Below are positions 16,536 through 25,447 of a stretch of 64,000 nucleotides of DNA, piece after piece. Source of the DNA: Lachnospiraceae bacterium UBA935 (GTDB lineage Bacteria > Bacillota > Clostridia > Lachnospirales > Lachnospiraceae). Numbering within the stretch: position 1 is the stretch's first letter; the number at the start of each line of letters is the position of its first letter. The notes under the pieces are model-generated. The model was not told the DNA's origin, searched no databases, and saw nothing but the letters and a program-made list of their open reading frames with translations. Both the position numbers and the translations under genes were made by a program. The stretch spans positions 153,664 through 217,663 of the forward strand of contig DBDJ01000068.1 of assembly GCA_002293525.1 (NCBI GenBank). Reading direction: 5' to 3'.

Positions 16536-18266
16536 TCAAATCAGGATCTGGTCAATTTCACTGCCGCTCAAGGATTCTTTTTCCAACAGCGCCGAGGCAA
16601 GAAGATGCAGGCTGACCAGGTTCTCCGTCACCTCGGCCTTGGTTTCCTGATAAATAGCGTTAATTTTACTGCGGCAGAGTGTGAGCAGATCCGCGTCAGG
16701 GGAGGGCTGGAGATGACGGCTGTTAAAAATACCGAATTCGTCATCCATGCCGTAGGCTGAGATATAATCAACCATGTGGGCGGATACTTTTTCAATATCA
16801 TTGCCGGCTCCGGTAGTGATCTGGTCGCGGCCGAAAATAACTTCCTCGCTGGCCCGGCCAGCCAGCAGCACCTTCATATTAGCCAGCATTTTCTGCTTGG
16901 TCATATACAGGGTATCTTTGGGGATGCTCAGCGAAAAACCGCCGGCCCCGCGGGTACTGGGGATGATAGTCACTTTGGAGATATAAGAATCGGGCAGGAG
17001 CAGGCGTGTCAGCAGGGCATGTCCGGCCTCATGGTAGGCGGTGATCTTACGGTCCTGCTCGGATATAAAGCTGGTATCGGATTTTTCAGCGCCGGCAATT
17101 ACGGTAAAGAAGGCCTTGTCGATGTGCGTCTGGGCGATCCTGTCCTGATTTTCATTCGCAGCAAAAATGGCCGCTTCGTTCAGCAGGTTTTCCAGCATGG
17201 CACCGCTGAAGCTGACGGTGGATTTGGCCAGGGCTTCCATGTCTACCGTTTCATCTAAGGGTTTGGAAGCGGCATGCAGTTCCAGGATTTTTTGGCGGGC
17301 ATTGACATCGGGAAGGGCGATTTCGATCAGACGGTCAAAACGTCCCGGCCGGGTTAGGGCTTCATCTAAGGTATCCAGACGGTTGGTGGCGGCTATGACA
17401 ACGACACCGTCCCTTTCATGAAAACCGGACATTTCGGTCAGAAGCGCATTCAGGGTCTGGTCCCGTTCGTCATGGCTGGCTCCCGGCTGCTTGCCTCTTT
17501 TTTTCCCGATCGCATCGATCTCGTCAATAAAGATAACCGCTTTTTCCGATTTTTTGGCGGTCTGAAAAAGCTCCCGGACACGGCTGGCTCCGACGCCTAC
17601 ATAAGTCTGCATAAAATCAGAACCGCTGCAGGCATAAAAGGGAACACCCGCTTCACCGGCAATCGCTTTGGCCATCAACGTTTTCCCCGTTCCCGGAGGG
17701 CCGTAAAAGAGAATGCCCCGGGGCATATGCGCCCCGACATTGACATATTTATCGGGATCCTTGATAAAAGCAATCATGTCTTCTACCATGGCTTTTGCCT
17801 CGGTATTGCCAGCGACATCATTGAGCATCAGGGAAACTGCCGACTTATTTTTGGCAGCATTACGGATAAGGGCAGTCTTGGATTTTTTGAGGGTAAAATA
17901 AACTGCCATGCCCAGAAGCGGTATCAATATCAGGAGCTGGACAGCAGAACCGCTCTTCGAAGTCTCATAAACCAGCGGAATGTCATGAGCCAGAATCAGA
18001 TCGTAGATAGCCGGCGACTGTGGATTAGGCACTTTATAAAGGGTATCGGAAGCAGTCAGACGAACCTCCAGGAAACTCACGTTCTCCCCGGCTATGACCT
18101 CCGCTACCTGATTTTCGTCCATATAAGCAATAAAGTCATTATAGGATAGGGTTTTTTTAGAATTCGGCGGAAAGTAACTTCCCATAAATAAGTTCACTGT
18201 CAAAAGGACAATTACGATAAGCAAGACCGCAATGACATATTTGATATGTTTTCTTTTTATTGGCAT
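16536..18266 (-). CDS. ftsH: ATP-dependent zinc metalloprotease FtsH
   Basis: FtsH is the membrane-bound AAA+ protease that removes damaged membrane proteins and some regulators. The 576 residues show TM1 (about 10-30), an extracytoplasmic domain, TM2 (about 105-125), then the AAA module: Walker A GPPGTGKT, Walker B VIFIDEIDAIG, second region ATNRLDTLDEALTRPGRFDR. The protease has HEAGH. It is shorter than Bacillus FtsH (about 637) mainly at the C-terminus. The frame opens at GTG 18272, but ATG 18266 sits 9 bp after AAGGGG. It is divergent from purC. Confidence 0.95.
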   Translation of the reverse strand: MPIKRKHIKYVIAVLLIVIVLLTVNLFMGSYFPPNSKKTLSYNDFIAYMDENQVAEVIAGENVSFLEVRLTASDTLYKVPNPQSPAIYDLILAHDIPLVYETSKSGSAVQLLILIPLLGMAVYFTLKKSKTALIRNAAKNKSAVSLMLNDVAGNTEAKAMVEDMIAFIKDPDKYVNVGAHMPRGILFYGPPGTGKTLMAKAIAGEAGVPFYACSGSDFMQTYVGVGASRVRELFQTAKKSEKAVIFIDEIDAIGKKRGKQPGASHDERDQTLNALLTEMSGFHERDGVVVIAATNRLDTLDEALTRPGRFDRLIEIALPDVNARQKILELHAASKPLDETVDMEALAKSTVSFSGAMLENLLNEAAIFAANENQDRIAQTHIDKAFFTVIAGAEKSDTSFISEQDRKITAYHEAGHALLTRLLLPDSYISKVTIIPSTRGAGGFSLSIPKDTLYMTKQKMLANMKVLLAGRASEEVIFGRDQITTGAGNDIEKVSAHMVDYISAYGMDDEFGIFNSRHLQPSPDADLLTLCRSKINAIYQETKAEVTENLVSLHLLASALLEKESLSGSEIDQILI

Positions 18267-18620
18267 TGACACACGCCCCTTCTTTATTCTATGTGTATTC
18301 TTTGTGAATGCTATGTGAATGTAATGTGAATGTTATGTGTATACTTTGTGGGATGTTTCACTGAGGGTTGTAATTTCACAACGGGAGCTAAAGATACCAT
18401 AACATTTTTATGCGTCGATTGCCATGTAAAAAATATGGAAAGAAAGCTGGAAAATCTTGCTGGAACGGTGGAAGGCTGAACTGCTGCAAATATATTAAAA
18501 TATATGACAAAATATACAAGTAAAACTTGCGGAATACCGGAAGACTGTGATAAAATATTCCCGTTCCGTAATTAACCTTCCGGATCATTACGTCAAAATA
18601 CAGGAAAAGGAGCCGCAGAA
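18267..18620. other. Intergenic region between divergent ftsH and purC
   Basis: 354 bp without a credible gene. It holds a short tandem array next to ftsH (18289-18351). Near purC there is a possible weak promoter, TTGCGG (18527) with an 18-bp spacer and TAAAAT (18551), and a CCGGAAG / CTTCCGG inverted pair around 18537-18585. No purine riboswitch was recognised. Confidence 0.6.
18289..18351. repeat. Tandem TATGTGAATG-like repeat upstream of ftsH
   Basis: About five imperfect 10-12 bp units: CTATGTGTATT, CTTTGTGAATG, CTATGTGAATG, TAATGTGAATG, TTATGTGTATA and a partial copy. The array starts 23 bp upstream of the ftsH start codon on the minus strand, so it would lie in the ftsH leader or promoter region. 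Confidence 0.8.
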
Positions 18621-19304
18621 ATGAAACATGTATATGAAGGAAAAACGAAAACAGTTTTTCAGCTGGATAATGGTAATTATCTGCTGAAATTTAAAGACGA
18701 TGTAACCGGAACCGACGGAGTATTTGATCCCGGGGCCAATACGGTCGGCCTGACCATCGAAGGGATGGGACGTGGCGGACTGCGGCTGACTACCCATTTT
18801 TTTGAATTGCTGCAGAGCAAGGGAGTGAAAACTCATTTTATCAGTTCCGATATCGAAGAAAAGACCATGGAAGTCCTGCCGGCAGCAACATTTGGCAAGG
18901 GTATCGAAGTCATCTGCCGTTTTAAGGCAGTCGGGAGCTTTTTGCGTCGCTACGGCCAATATGCAAAAGAAAATCAAGAGATGGATGCCTTCGTGGAAGT
19001 CACGCTGAAGGATGATGAACGGGATGACCCGCCGATTACCAAGGATGCCTTGGCTATTCTCGGCATTCTGACCAATGAGGAATATGAATCCCTGAAAACC
19101 CAGACCCAGAATATCAGCAAGATCGTCAAGGAAGAACTGGCCAATTATGGCTGCGAGTTATATGATATTAAGCTGGAGTTCGGAAGCAACAATGGGGAAG
19201 TGATTTTAATCGATGAGATTTCCGGCGGAAATATGCGCGTTTATAAGGACGGGGTAATTGTGGAACCGCTAGAGCTCGTCAAAATAGTCTTAGCTGAAAA
19301 ATAA
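18621..19304 (+). CDS. purC: Phosphoribosylaminoimidazole-succinocarboxamide synthase
   Basis: PurC (SAICAR synthetase) joins aspartate to CAIR with ATP in purine synthesis. The 227 residues show the ATP-binding YEGKTKTVFQL at the start, FKDDVTGTDG, the CRFKAVGSFLRRYG segment with the conserved basic residues, KDDERDDPPI, and the C-terminal LIDEISGGNMRVY with the substrate-binding Asp-Glu. AAAAGGAG lies 9 bp before the ATG. It stands alone here rather than in a purine operon, between divergent ftsH and a convergent EamA transporter. Confidence 0.96.
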   Translation: MKHVYEGKTKTVFQLDNGNYLLKFKDDVTGTDGVFDPGANTVGLTIEGMGRGGLRLTTHFFELLQSKGVKTHFISSDIEEKTMEVLPAATFGKGIEVICRFKAVGSFLRRYGQYAKENQEMDAFVEVTLKDDERDDPPITKDALAILGILTNEEYESLKTQTQNISKIVKEELANYGCELYDIKLEFGSNNGEVILIDEISGGNMRVYKDGVIVEPLELVKIVLAEK

Positions 19305-19364
19305 TATATTACCCGTTATTTCTAACCAATTATTTCAGCCAGCCAATTATGAAGGAAACAGTTA

Positions 19365-19405
19365 AATCGCCCGTTACGGTAAGGCAAAAGCTACGACGGG
19401 CGATT
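19365..19405. terminator. Terminator between purC and the EamA gene
   Basis: A 10-bp stem, AATCGCCCGT / ACGGGCGATT, followed by ATTTTTTA on the plus strand. The right arm contains the minus-strand stop of the EamA gene, so it may serve both genes. Confidence 0.85.
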
Positions 19406-20260
19406 ATTTTTTAGGTCGTTTATCAGAGTACCGCCAAGGATCAGAATAATTCCCAGTATCTGCAACAGGCTTAACGGCTCCCTTAAAAGCAGCGTAGAAA
19501 GAAGGATGGCCGTCAGCGGGTCAATATAGCTGAGTAAAGCGGCCGTCTGGCCTTTCAGGGCATTCAGCCCGGAAAAATATAAAAAATAAGCAAACCCGGT
19601 ATGTATGATCCCGATGATAAGCAGGATCAGAATACTTTGCGGCGTGACCGGCAAGGCCTCCCAGGAAGAAGTCAGAAGCACATAGGGCAAAAGCGATGCT
19701 GTTGAAACCCCAAGCTGAATAATCGTCCGTTCCATATTGGTCACATGGCGGAAAAACTTGTTAAAGAAGATCACCGAGGCATAAAAGAGCGCCGCTCCCA
19801 GCCCGCAGATGATGCCGGCCATGTCATTCTCCCCGGAGCGGCCGGTTCCGGTAATCAGGACGATGCCGGTCAGCGCCGCCCCGACACAGATCAGTTTGAC
19901 CAGACTGAATCTTTCTTTTAAAACAAGCGGCGAAAAAGCCACGACGATCACCGGCGCAAAATAATAGCATACGGTGGCATTGGCAATACTGGTAAACCGA
20001 TAGGACTGAAAAAGCAGGATCCAGTTAATGCCGATAGCGATACCCGAAAAAACCAGAATCCCAAGATCCGCCCGTATTCGTTTCAGTGACAGCTTTTTGC
20101 GGAAGATAAGGACGAGCGCCAACAAAAATCCGCAGCCGGTCATGCCCCGTGCCAAGGCGATCTGCGCCGAAGTAAAAGGAAGCATCCGGACAAAGATCCC
20201 GATACTGCCGAAAATCAACATAGAAGAAATATATTTGCCTTTTGCAATATTCATGCCCAT
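19391..20260 (-). CDS. EamA/DMT-family permease
   Basis: A 289-residue integral membrane protein with ten hydrophobic segments in two EamA halves. The first half starts MLIFGSIGIFVRMLP and contains ANATVCYYFAPVIV; the second starts near GLGAALFYASVIFFNK and ends with SYIDPLTAILLSTLLLREPL, a typical DMT exporter signature. Such proteins export amino acids or other metabolites; the substrate is not predictable. The ATG is at 20260 with a second ATG two codons later. It is convergent with purC. Confidence 0.92.
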   Translation of the reverse strand: MGMNIAKGKYISSMLIFGSIGIFVRMLPFTSAQIALARGMTGCGFLLALVLIFRKKLSLKRIRADLGILVFSGIAIGINWILLFQSYRFTSIANATVCYYFAPVIVVAFSPLVLKERFSLVKLICVGAALTGIVLITGTGRSGENDMAGIICGLGAALFYASVIFFNKFFRHVTNMERTIIQLGVSTASLLPYVLLTSSWEALPVTPQSILILLIIGIIHTGFAYFLYFSGLNALKGQTAALLSYIDPLTAILLSTLLLREPLSLLQILGIILILGGTLINDLKNNRPS

Positions 20261-20422
20261 ATTATAACATCTCTGTCGTTGCCCGCATAGAATTATTTAA
20301 AGCCGGTCGGCTGATTTCCAGCAGAGCTTTTACTGTTCACAGCCTAGCCGAAATGCATACGCCGCTACTACCCAGTAACGCAGAGCTTTTTCGTCAGAGA
20401 AGATGTCAGAGGAGATATCATT

Positions 20423-21463
20423 ATGAAAGTGAAAGAAAAATTCATAAAACAAGCGACAGAGCTCCACCGCCACAACCCGGTCGTCGATGCCCATCTTGAC
20501 CTTGCCGGCGAGATTCTGCTTCGTTATCAGGCGGGAGAAAAAGAGGTAATCAGGACCTACTATCTGGATCATTTTAAGAAAGCCGGACTAACCCTCCTGA
20601 TTTCATCCGTTTACGTAGATGACAGCGTGCTTCCGGAAGGCGGCCTTAGGAATGCTTTGGATCAGATCAGTGTGCTGTATGAAGATATTGCCGCTGCTTC
20701 CGACGATGTGATGCTGGTAAAAACCCGCCGTGAGCTGCGATATGCCAGACAGCATGGGAAAATCGGCATCCTCCTGTATATGGAAGGGCTCGACTGTATC
20801 GGAACCGACCTGCGGCTGCTGCCGGTTCTCTATGAGCTGGGTATCCGGGGCGCCTCGCTTACCTGGAGCCGGAGAAATCAGCTGGCGACCGGCTGCTGCC
20901 GGTCCAATGAAAAGAAGCCGATCCCAGGAGGGCTCTCCGATGTCGGCCTTCAGGCTGTCAGAGAGCTGGAACACCGGTCCTGCTTTGTCGATGTCAGCCA
21001 CTTGAATGACGACGGTTTTGAGCAGCTGGCGGAGGCAGCAGTACGTCCGTTCCTGGCGACACACTCAAATGCCAGAAGCGTATATGACAGCTATCGTAAC
21101 CTGACCGACCCACAGATCCTGTCCCTATGTAAAAAAGGCGGAATCATAGGGATTAACGGGCATGCCCGCATAGCCGGTTCTGCGGAAAAGTCCAACCATC
21201 TGGAAATGCTATGCCGGCATGTTGAGCACATCGTGAAACTGACAGGCAGCCGCCATGTCGGCTATGGTTTTGACCTATGTGATTCCTACAGCCGTGCCGA
21301 GCCCCGGCTCAGTTTTAATGTGGAAAACAATAACTGCCTGGAAAACCACAGCGAAATGATCTTGCTGACGGCGGCGCTTTTGCAGCGCGGGCTGCCGGAA
21401 AAGGATGTGACAGCGATAATCGGCGGAAATTTTTATTCTTTTATTGATCGTATCCTCAAGTAA
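20423..21463 (+). CDS. Membrane (renal) dipeptidase family M19
   Basis: A 346-residue M19 zinc dipeptidase. VVDAHLDLAGEIL replaces the usual DGHNDLP but keeps the His-x-Asp zinc ligands. LLYMEGLDCIG carries the bridging Glu, FVDVSHLNDDGF and LATHSNARSV the other His residues, and GYGFDL the Asp-containing segment near the end. These enzymes hydrolyse various dipeptides. There is no signal peptide, so it should be cytosolic. The ATG at 20423 follows GAGGAGAT. It is probably a single-gene unit; the UDP-sugar pyrophosphorylase starts 142 bp later. Confidence 0.92.
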   Translation: MKVKEKFIKQATELHRHNPVVDAHLDLAGEILLRYQAGEKEVIRTYYLDHFKKAGLTLLISSVYVDDSVLPEGGLRNALDQISVLYEDIAAASDDVMLVKTRRELRYARQHGKIGILLYMEGLDCIGTDLRLLPVLYELGIRGASLTWSRRNQLATGCCRSNEKKPIPGGLSDVGLQAVRELEHRSCFVDVSHLNDDGFEQLAEAAVRPFLATHSNARSVYDSYRNLTDPQILSLCKKGGIIGINGHARIAGSAEKSNHLEMLCRHVEHIVKLTGSRHVGYGFDLCDSYSRAEPRLSFNVENNNCLENHSEMILLTAALLQRGLPEKDVTAIIGGNFYSFIDRILK

Positions 21464-21605
21464 ACCAATGAAAATCTGCCAACAAAAAGCATGAAATTCA
21501 AAACAATTTGCATCTTGCGCCCGCTGGGTAAAGGTCATATAATAAGGTTAAATGTAGAGAAACAGCCCATAAGGCAATACCACAAAGCAAGGAGCAGACC
21601 GACAC

Positions 21606-22832
21606 ATGAGAGAAGTTGAAGCAAGGAATAAACTGGCAAAATACAGCCAGCAGCATCTGATGCAATATTATGACAGCCTGGATGAAAACGGACAGGCAGA
21701 ATTACTGACACAGATTGAAAACACCGATTTTGAAGTATTGAATTCATTGAATCAGCAATCCGTCATGGAAAGCAAGGGAACGATTACCCCTCTGGCAGCC
21801 ATGGAAATCGATGAGATTGAAGCGAACAAAAACCAGTTTGAGGAAATCGGGCTTCAGGCAATCAAAGCGGGGACAGTCGGGGCGGTTCTGCTGGCCGGCG
21901 GCATGGGAACCCGTCTTGGTTCTGACGCGCCCAAAGGCGTTTATGACATCGGCCTCACCAGGCCGGTCTTTATCTTTCAGCGCCTCATAGAAAACCTGCT
22001 TGAGGTAGTGAACCGTGCCGGCGCCTGGATCCCCCTATACATAATGACAAGTGATAAAAACCATAAGGCTACCGTGTCCTTCTTTGAACAGAAGGAATAT
22101 TTTGGCTATCAGAAAGAAAGCGTGACATTTTTCATGCAGGATATGGCACCGGCGTCCGACTACAATGGGAAAGTGTTTCTGGAAGAAAAGGGGAAGATAT
22201 CCACCTCGCCGAACGGAAACGGCGGCTGGTATTCCTCCATGCATAAATGGGGTGTCGCCCGGAAGGCGGCAGAACAGGGCGTAAAATGGCTGAACGTCTT
22301 TGCGGTTGATAATGTCCTGCAGAGAATCGCCGATCCTTGTTTTATCGGCGCAGTTCTTTCCCGGCAGTGTGTTTCGGGAGCCAAGGTGGTGAGGAAAAAC
22401 GCCCCGGATGAGAAAGTCGGAAGCATCTGCCTGGAGGACGGCAAACCTTCTATTGTAGAATATTATGACCTGACGCCGGAATTAATGGACGCTAAGGACG
22501 AGAAAGGCGAAGCGGCATATAACTTCGGTGTAATTCTGAATTATCTTTTTCACACCGAAAGCCTGGATGAGATTATCAAAAAACAGCTGCCCTTGCATGT
22601 GGTGGAAAAAAAGATTGCCTGCCTGGACGAAGCAGGGAATCAGATATCTCCGGAAAAGCCCAACGGATATAAATATGAACAGCTGGTTCTGGATATGATC
22701 CATGAGCTCGACAGCTGCCTTCCCTTTGAAGTGGTACGTAACCGCGAGTTTGCCCCGATCAAGAACCGGACCGGAATAGACTCGGTGGAAAGCGCAAGAG
22801 AACTGTGCAAGGAAAACGGGATTATATTATAA
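21606..22832 (+). CDS. UDPGP-family UDP-sugar (UDP-GlcNAc) pyrophosphorylase
   Basis: A 408-residue nucleotidyltransferase of the eukaryotic-type UDPGP family (COG4284), which makes UDP-sugars from UTP and a sugar-1-phosphate. The nucleotide-binding loop LLAGGMGTRLGSDAPKG starts near residue 95. SPNGNGGWYSSM and NVFAVDNVL supply the uridine and metal-binding regions, and KPNGYKYEQLVLDMI is the C-terminal sugar-contact segment. This segment and the PNGNGG loop resemble UDP-GlcNAc pyrophosphorylases more than UDP-glucose enzymes. galE follows 84 bp downstream, so the product may feed epimerisation. Confidence 0.88.
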   Translation: MREVEARNKLAKYSQQHLMQYYDSLDENGQAELLTQIENTDFEVLNSLNQQSVMESKGTITPLAAMEIDEIEANKNQFEEIGLQAIKAGTVGAVLLAGGMGTRLGSDAPKGVYDIGLTRPVFIFQRLIENLLEVVNRAGAWIPLYIMTSDKNHKATVSFFEQKEYFGYQKESVTFFMQDMAPASDYNGKVFLEEKGKISTSPNGNGGWYSSMHKWGVARKAAEQGVKWLNVFAVDNVLQRIADPCFIGAVLSRQCVSGAKVVRKNAPDEKVGSICLEDGKPSIVEYYDLTPELMDAKDEKGEAAYNFGVILNYLFHTESLDEIIKKQLPLHVVEKKIACLDEAGNQISPEKPNGYKYEQLVLDMIHELDSCLPFEVVRNREFAPIKNRTGIDSVESARELCKENGIIL

Positions 22833-22837
22833 TACGG

Positions 22838-22879
22838 CGTGAAGAACATGACGTGAAGAACATAGCGTGAAGAACATCA
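22838..22879 (+). repeat. Three 14-bp tandem units between the pyrophosphorylase gene and galE
   Basis: CGTGAAGAACAT occurs at 22838, 22852 and 22866, an exact 14-bp period with a variable 2-bp joint. It starts 5 bp after the upstream stop codon. Confidence 0.9.
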
Positions 22880-22916
22880 CGAATAGAGATATAAACAGAG
22901 AAGCGGAGGAAACAAG

Positions 22917-23927
22917 ATGAGGATATTAGTGACTGGCGGCGCCGGCTACATCGGCAGCCATACCGTGGCAGAACTGCAAAATGCCGGATATGACGTGGCA
23001 GTGCTGGATAATCTCAGCAATTCCAGCGAAAAAAGCCTGGAACGCGTAAAGATGATTACCGGAAAAGATGTGACCTTTTATAAAGCTGATATTTTGGACA
23101 AGGAAGCACTGGAAGAAATCTTTTCCCGTGAACAATTTGATGCCTGTATCCACTTTGCCGGCTTAAAGTCGGTAGGGGAATCGGTGGCAAAGCCTTGGGA
23201 GTATTATCAGAATAACATTACGGGAACCTTGACGTTGGTAGAGGTCATGAGCAACCATAACGTCAAAAACCTGGTTTTTTCTTCATCGGCAACGGTTTAT
23301 GGTGATCCCGCGATCATACCGATTACGGAAGAATGCCCCAAGGGACAGTGCACCAATCCCTATGGATGGACCAAATCCATGCTGGAACAGATTCTATCCG
23401 ATATCCAGAAAGCAGACCCTGAGTGGAACATTATTCTGCTCAGATATTTTAACCCGATCGGAGCACATAAGAGCGGACTGATCGGCGAAGACCCCAATGG
23501 GATTCCCAATAATCTGATGCCCTATATTACTCAGGTTGCGGTAGGAAAATTAAAAGAGCTGAGCGTGTTCGGCAATGATTACGACACCCCCGACGGAACC
23601 GGTGTCCGAGATTATATCCATGTCGTCGACCTGGCCACAGGACATGTCAAGGCCCTTAATAAAATAATGGAAAATGCCGGGTTGTGCATATATAATCTGG
23701 GAACTGGTACCGGTTACAGTGTTTTGGATATCGTCAGCAACTTCGAAAAAGCGACGGGCAAGAATATCCCCTATCGCATCACCGAAAGACGCCCGGGCGA
23801 CATTGCAACCTGTTATTCCGATGCCGGAAAAGCGAAGAAGGAGCTGAACTGGGAAGCCCAATACGGAATCCGGGAAATGTGTGCGGACTCTTGGAACTGG
23901 CAGAGCAAGAATCCGGAAGGATACTGA
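22917..23927 (+). CDS. galE: UDP-glucose 4-epimerase
   Basis: GalE interconverts UDP-glucose and UDP-galactose (some also UDP-GlcNAc/GalNAc) using tightly bound NAD. The 336 residues contain the Rossmann GGAGYIGSH, FAGLKSVGES, SSSATVYGD with the catalytic Ser/Thr, the YxxxK pair in NPYGWTKSML, and RYFNPIGAH. GTGVRDYIHVVDLA and RPGDIATCYSDAGKA complete the family pattern. GCGGAGGA is 9 bp before the ATG. Together with the preceding pyrophosphorylase it forms a nucleotide-sugar pair. Confidence 0.96.
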   Translation: MRILVTGGAGYIGSHTVAELQNAGYDVAVLDNLSNSSEKSLERVKMITGKDVTFYKADILDKEALEEIFSREQFDACIHFAGLKSVGESVAKPWEYYQNNITGTLTLVEVMSNHNVKNLVFSSSATVYGDPAIIPITEECPKGQCTNPYGWTKSMLEQILSDIQKADPEWNIILLRYFNPIGAHKSGLIGEDPNGIPNNLMPYITQVAVGKLKELSVFGNDYDTPDGTGVRDYIHVVDLATGHVKALNKIMENAGLCIYNLGTGTGYSVLDIVSNFEKATGKNIPYRITERRPGDIATCYSDAGKAKKELNWEAQYGIREMCADSWNWQSKNPEGY

Positions 23928-24004
23928 CACTTTTCTCTTTATTACAGCCTAACAATTGTAAAACTTAACGATATTTGAAATAAACTGCTAAAAATGACGA
24001 GCCA

Positions 24005-24655
24005 TCAAGCAATATACACAAACATAAAAACAAAGTGACAGACACTTCCGCCGATAACAAACAAATGGAAGATTTCATGCGAACCGAAACGTGCGTGTTT
24101 TCGATTAAATACACGCAGCTTTAAAGCATAAATAACGCCCCCGACGGTGTAAATGACCCCGCCGGCCGCAAGCCATAAAAGGGCAGGAACGGAAAGCGTG
24201 CGGCAAAGGGGTTCAAAGACGGCGACGCATACCCAGCCCATGGCAATATAGAGAACTGAAGAAAACCATTTCGGGCAATTGACCCAGATCGCCTTTACTA
24301 CCATTCCGGCGATCGCAATGCCCCATACGACAGCCAGCAGCGGATATCCGATGCGCTCGTCCAGTACGGTAAGGCAAACTGGGGTATAGGAGCCGGCGAT
24401 CAGAACAAAGATCATCATGTGATCGATCTTTTTAAAGAGCAGGATGATCCGGTTCGAAACAGAAATAGAATGATATGCAGTACTGGCACCGTAAAGCAAT
24501 ACCATGGTAAATGTAAAAATAGAAAGCGCAAGCGGCACCGTAGTGTCGGTTGATCCGGCCGCTTTCACCAGCAGTGGCATGGATGCCAGCATGGCCAATA
24601 TCATTCCGATAAAATGTGTAATAGCACTTCCTGGCTCGCGTATAGTAATTTGCAT
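24005..24655 (-). CDS. Hemolysin III / TrhA family membrane protein
   Basis: A 216-residue protein with seven TM segments, of the hemolysin III (YqfA/TrhA, PAQR-related) family. The PAQR-type residues are present: STAYHSIS in TM2, FKKIDHMMIFVLIAGSYTP and the C-terminal HEIFHLFV, which together form a putative metal-binding hydrolase site. The family is linked to membrane-fluidity control; the original haemolysin label is historical. The frame opens at GTG 24661, which overlaps the AGGAGG site; ATG 24655 lies 5 bp after that site and is preferred. Confidence 0.92.
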   Translation of the reverse strand: MQITIREPGSAITHFIGMILAMLASMPLLVKAAGSTDTTVPLALSIFTFTMVLLYGASTAYHSISVSNRIILLFKKIDHMMIFVLIAGSYTPVCLTVLDERIGYPLLAVVWGIAIAGMVVKAIWVNCPKWFSSVLYIAMGWVCVAVFEPLCRTLSVPALLWLAAGGVIYTVGGVIYALKLRVFNRKHARFGSHEIFHLFVIGGSVCHFVFMFVYIA

Positions 24656-24778
24656 AGACACCTCCTAATATAATGCGGACATAATACGTGGTTATCATAA
24701 CTACATGTTGCATAAAACAATACTACATTATATTATGTACGGTGTCAAGATTATTATTCATACCGTTTCCGCTAAATC

Positions 24779-24813
24779 TAAGGGAAACCCTGATTAAAAT
24801 CAGCGTTTCCCTT
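24779..24813 (-). terminator. Terminator of the 88-residue hypothetical gene
   Basis: A 9-bp stem, AAGGGAAAC / GTTTCCCTT, with a 16-17 nt loop, followed on the minus strand by AGATTT. Its first arm overlaps the stop codon at 24812-24814. Confidence 0.7.
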
Positions 24814-25078
24814 AATCTTCTTCCAGTATCTGAATTTCCAGATAGTCAAAATCAACAGCTTCGATAAAATTGTCCTGTGAAAAGCGTGTCTTATTATGCC
24901 GTTTAAAATCGGCTATTGTGGATTCCAGCCATAACGGCTTACCCAGGTCAAATTCATAACATATACTTTCCAATGCCTGAAATATCTTATGTGTCCTGGT
25001 ATCATCACAGGAATTGCAGATTACCGTATCTTTAAGTAAGCGGTTTTCTTTAAAAATTTTACCCCATAGCCGAAACAT
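24812..25078 (-). CDS. Small hypothetical protein
   Basis: An 88-residue protein I do not recognise. It contains a CxxC pair (ICNSCDD, about residues 20-26), a predicted helix THKIFQALESICYEFDL, and an acidic C-terminus (FDYLEIQILEED). The sequence KPLWLESTIADFKRHNKTRF looks structured rather than random, and the frame ends in a dedicated terminator, which supports a real gene. No TM segment or signal is present. A strong Shine-Dalgarno is not evident (AAAGGACGA about 7 bp upstream on the minus strand is the best candidate). Confidence 0.65.
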   Translation of the reverse strand: MFRLWGKIFKENRLLKDTVICNSCDDTRTHKIFQALESICYEFDLGKPLWLESTIADFKRHNKTRFSQDNFIEAVDFDYLEIQILEED

Positions 25079-25154
25079 AATCAGATCGTCCTTTTTTATT
25101 CAATTATAACGATCGCCCCTGGCATAGTCAAGAAGGCCCCAGTTGGAATACCGA

Positions 25155-25184
25155 ATCGTCATATTGCCCGGGCAATATGACGAT
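25155..25184. repeat. Perfect 30-bp palindrome
   Basis: ATCGTCATATTGCCC is followed directly by its reverse complement with no loop; the symmetry breaks at the next base on each side. The arm resembles the arms of the hairpin after metK (TCGTCATCTTGCC). It could be an operator or the core of a dispersed intergenic repeat. Confidence 0.9.
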
Positions 25185-25374
25185 GACCGCTTAGCCCATT
25201 CAGCTGATAGCAAAGAGCAAATTGGCTTTCCAGTATAATTGATTTAACTTTTATGAAAGCGGATGAATTTTTCGATGGATCAAATCATATATATAGTAAT
25301 GCGGTGCGTTAAAAACACAAATTACGGCAAATCATACAATAAAAATAAAAAAACAATTAACTTATTGTATAAAG

Positions 25375-25405
25375 TGTACATTTAAAATGGAAAGTATGAT
25401 ATAAT
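25375..25405 (+). promoter_or_regulatory. Probable promoter of the alarmone synthetase gene
   Basis: TGTACA (25375) and a perfect TATAAT (25400) with a 19-bp spacer, 42 bp before the start codon. The spacer is longer than ideal. Confidence 0.55.
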
Positions 25406-25447
25406 AGTAACGTTCTTATATTAATAATAGTTAACAGGATGGATGAT

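Larger units (their letters stand above)
25079..25447. other. Intergenic region with a 30-bp palindrome and a promoter
   Basis: 369 bp between the divergent 88-residue gene and the alarmone synthetase. It holds the perfect palindrome at 25155-25184 and an AT-rich stretch with a probable promoter at 25375-25405. No further gene is seen. Confidence 0.7.

Noticed and set aside
18400..18620. Purine riboswitch upstream of purC
   Set aside because: The conserved three-way-junction elements of the purine aptamer were not found; only weak inverted repeats are present.
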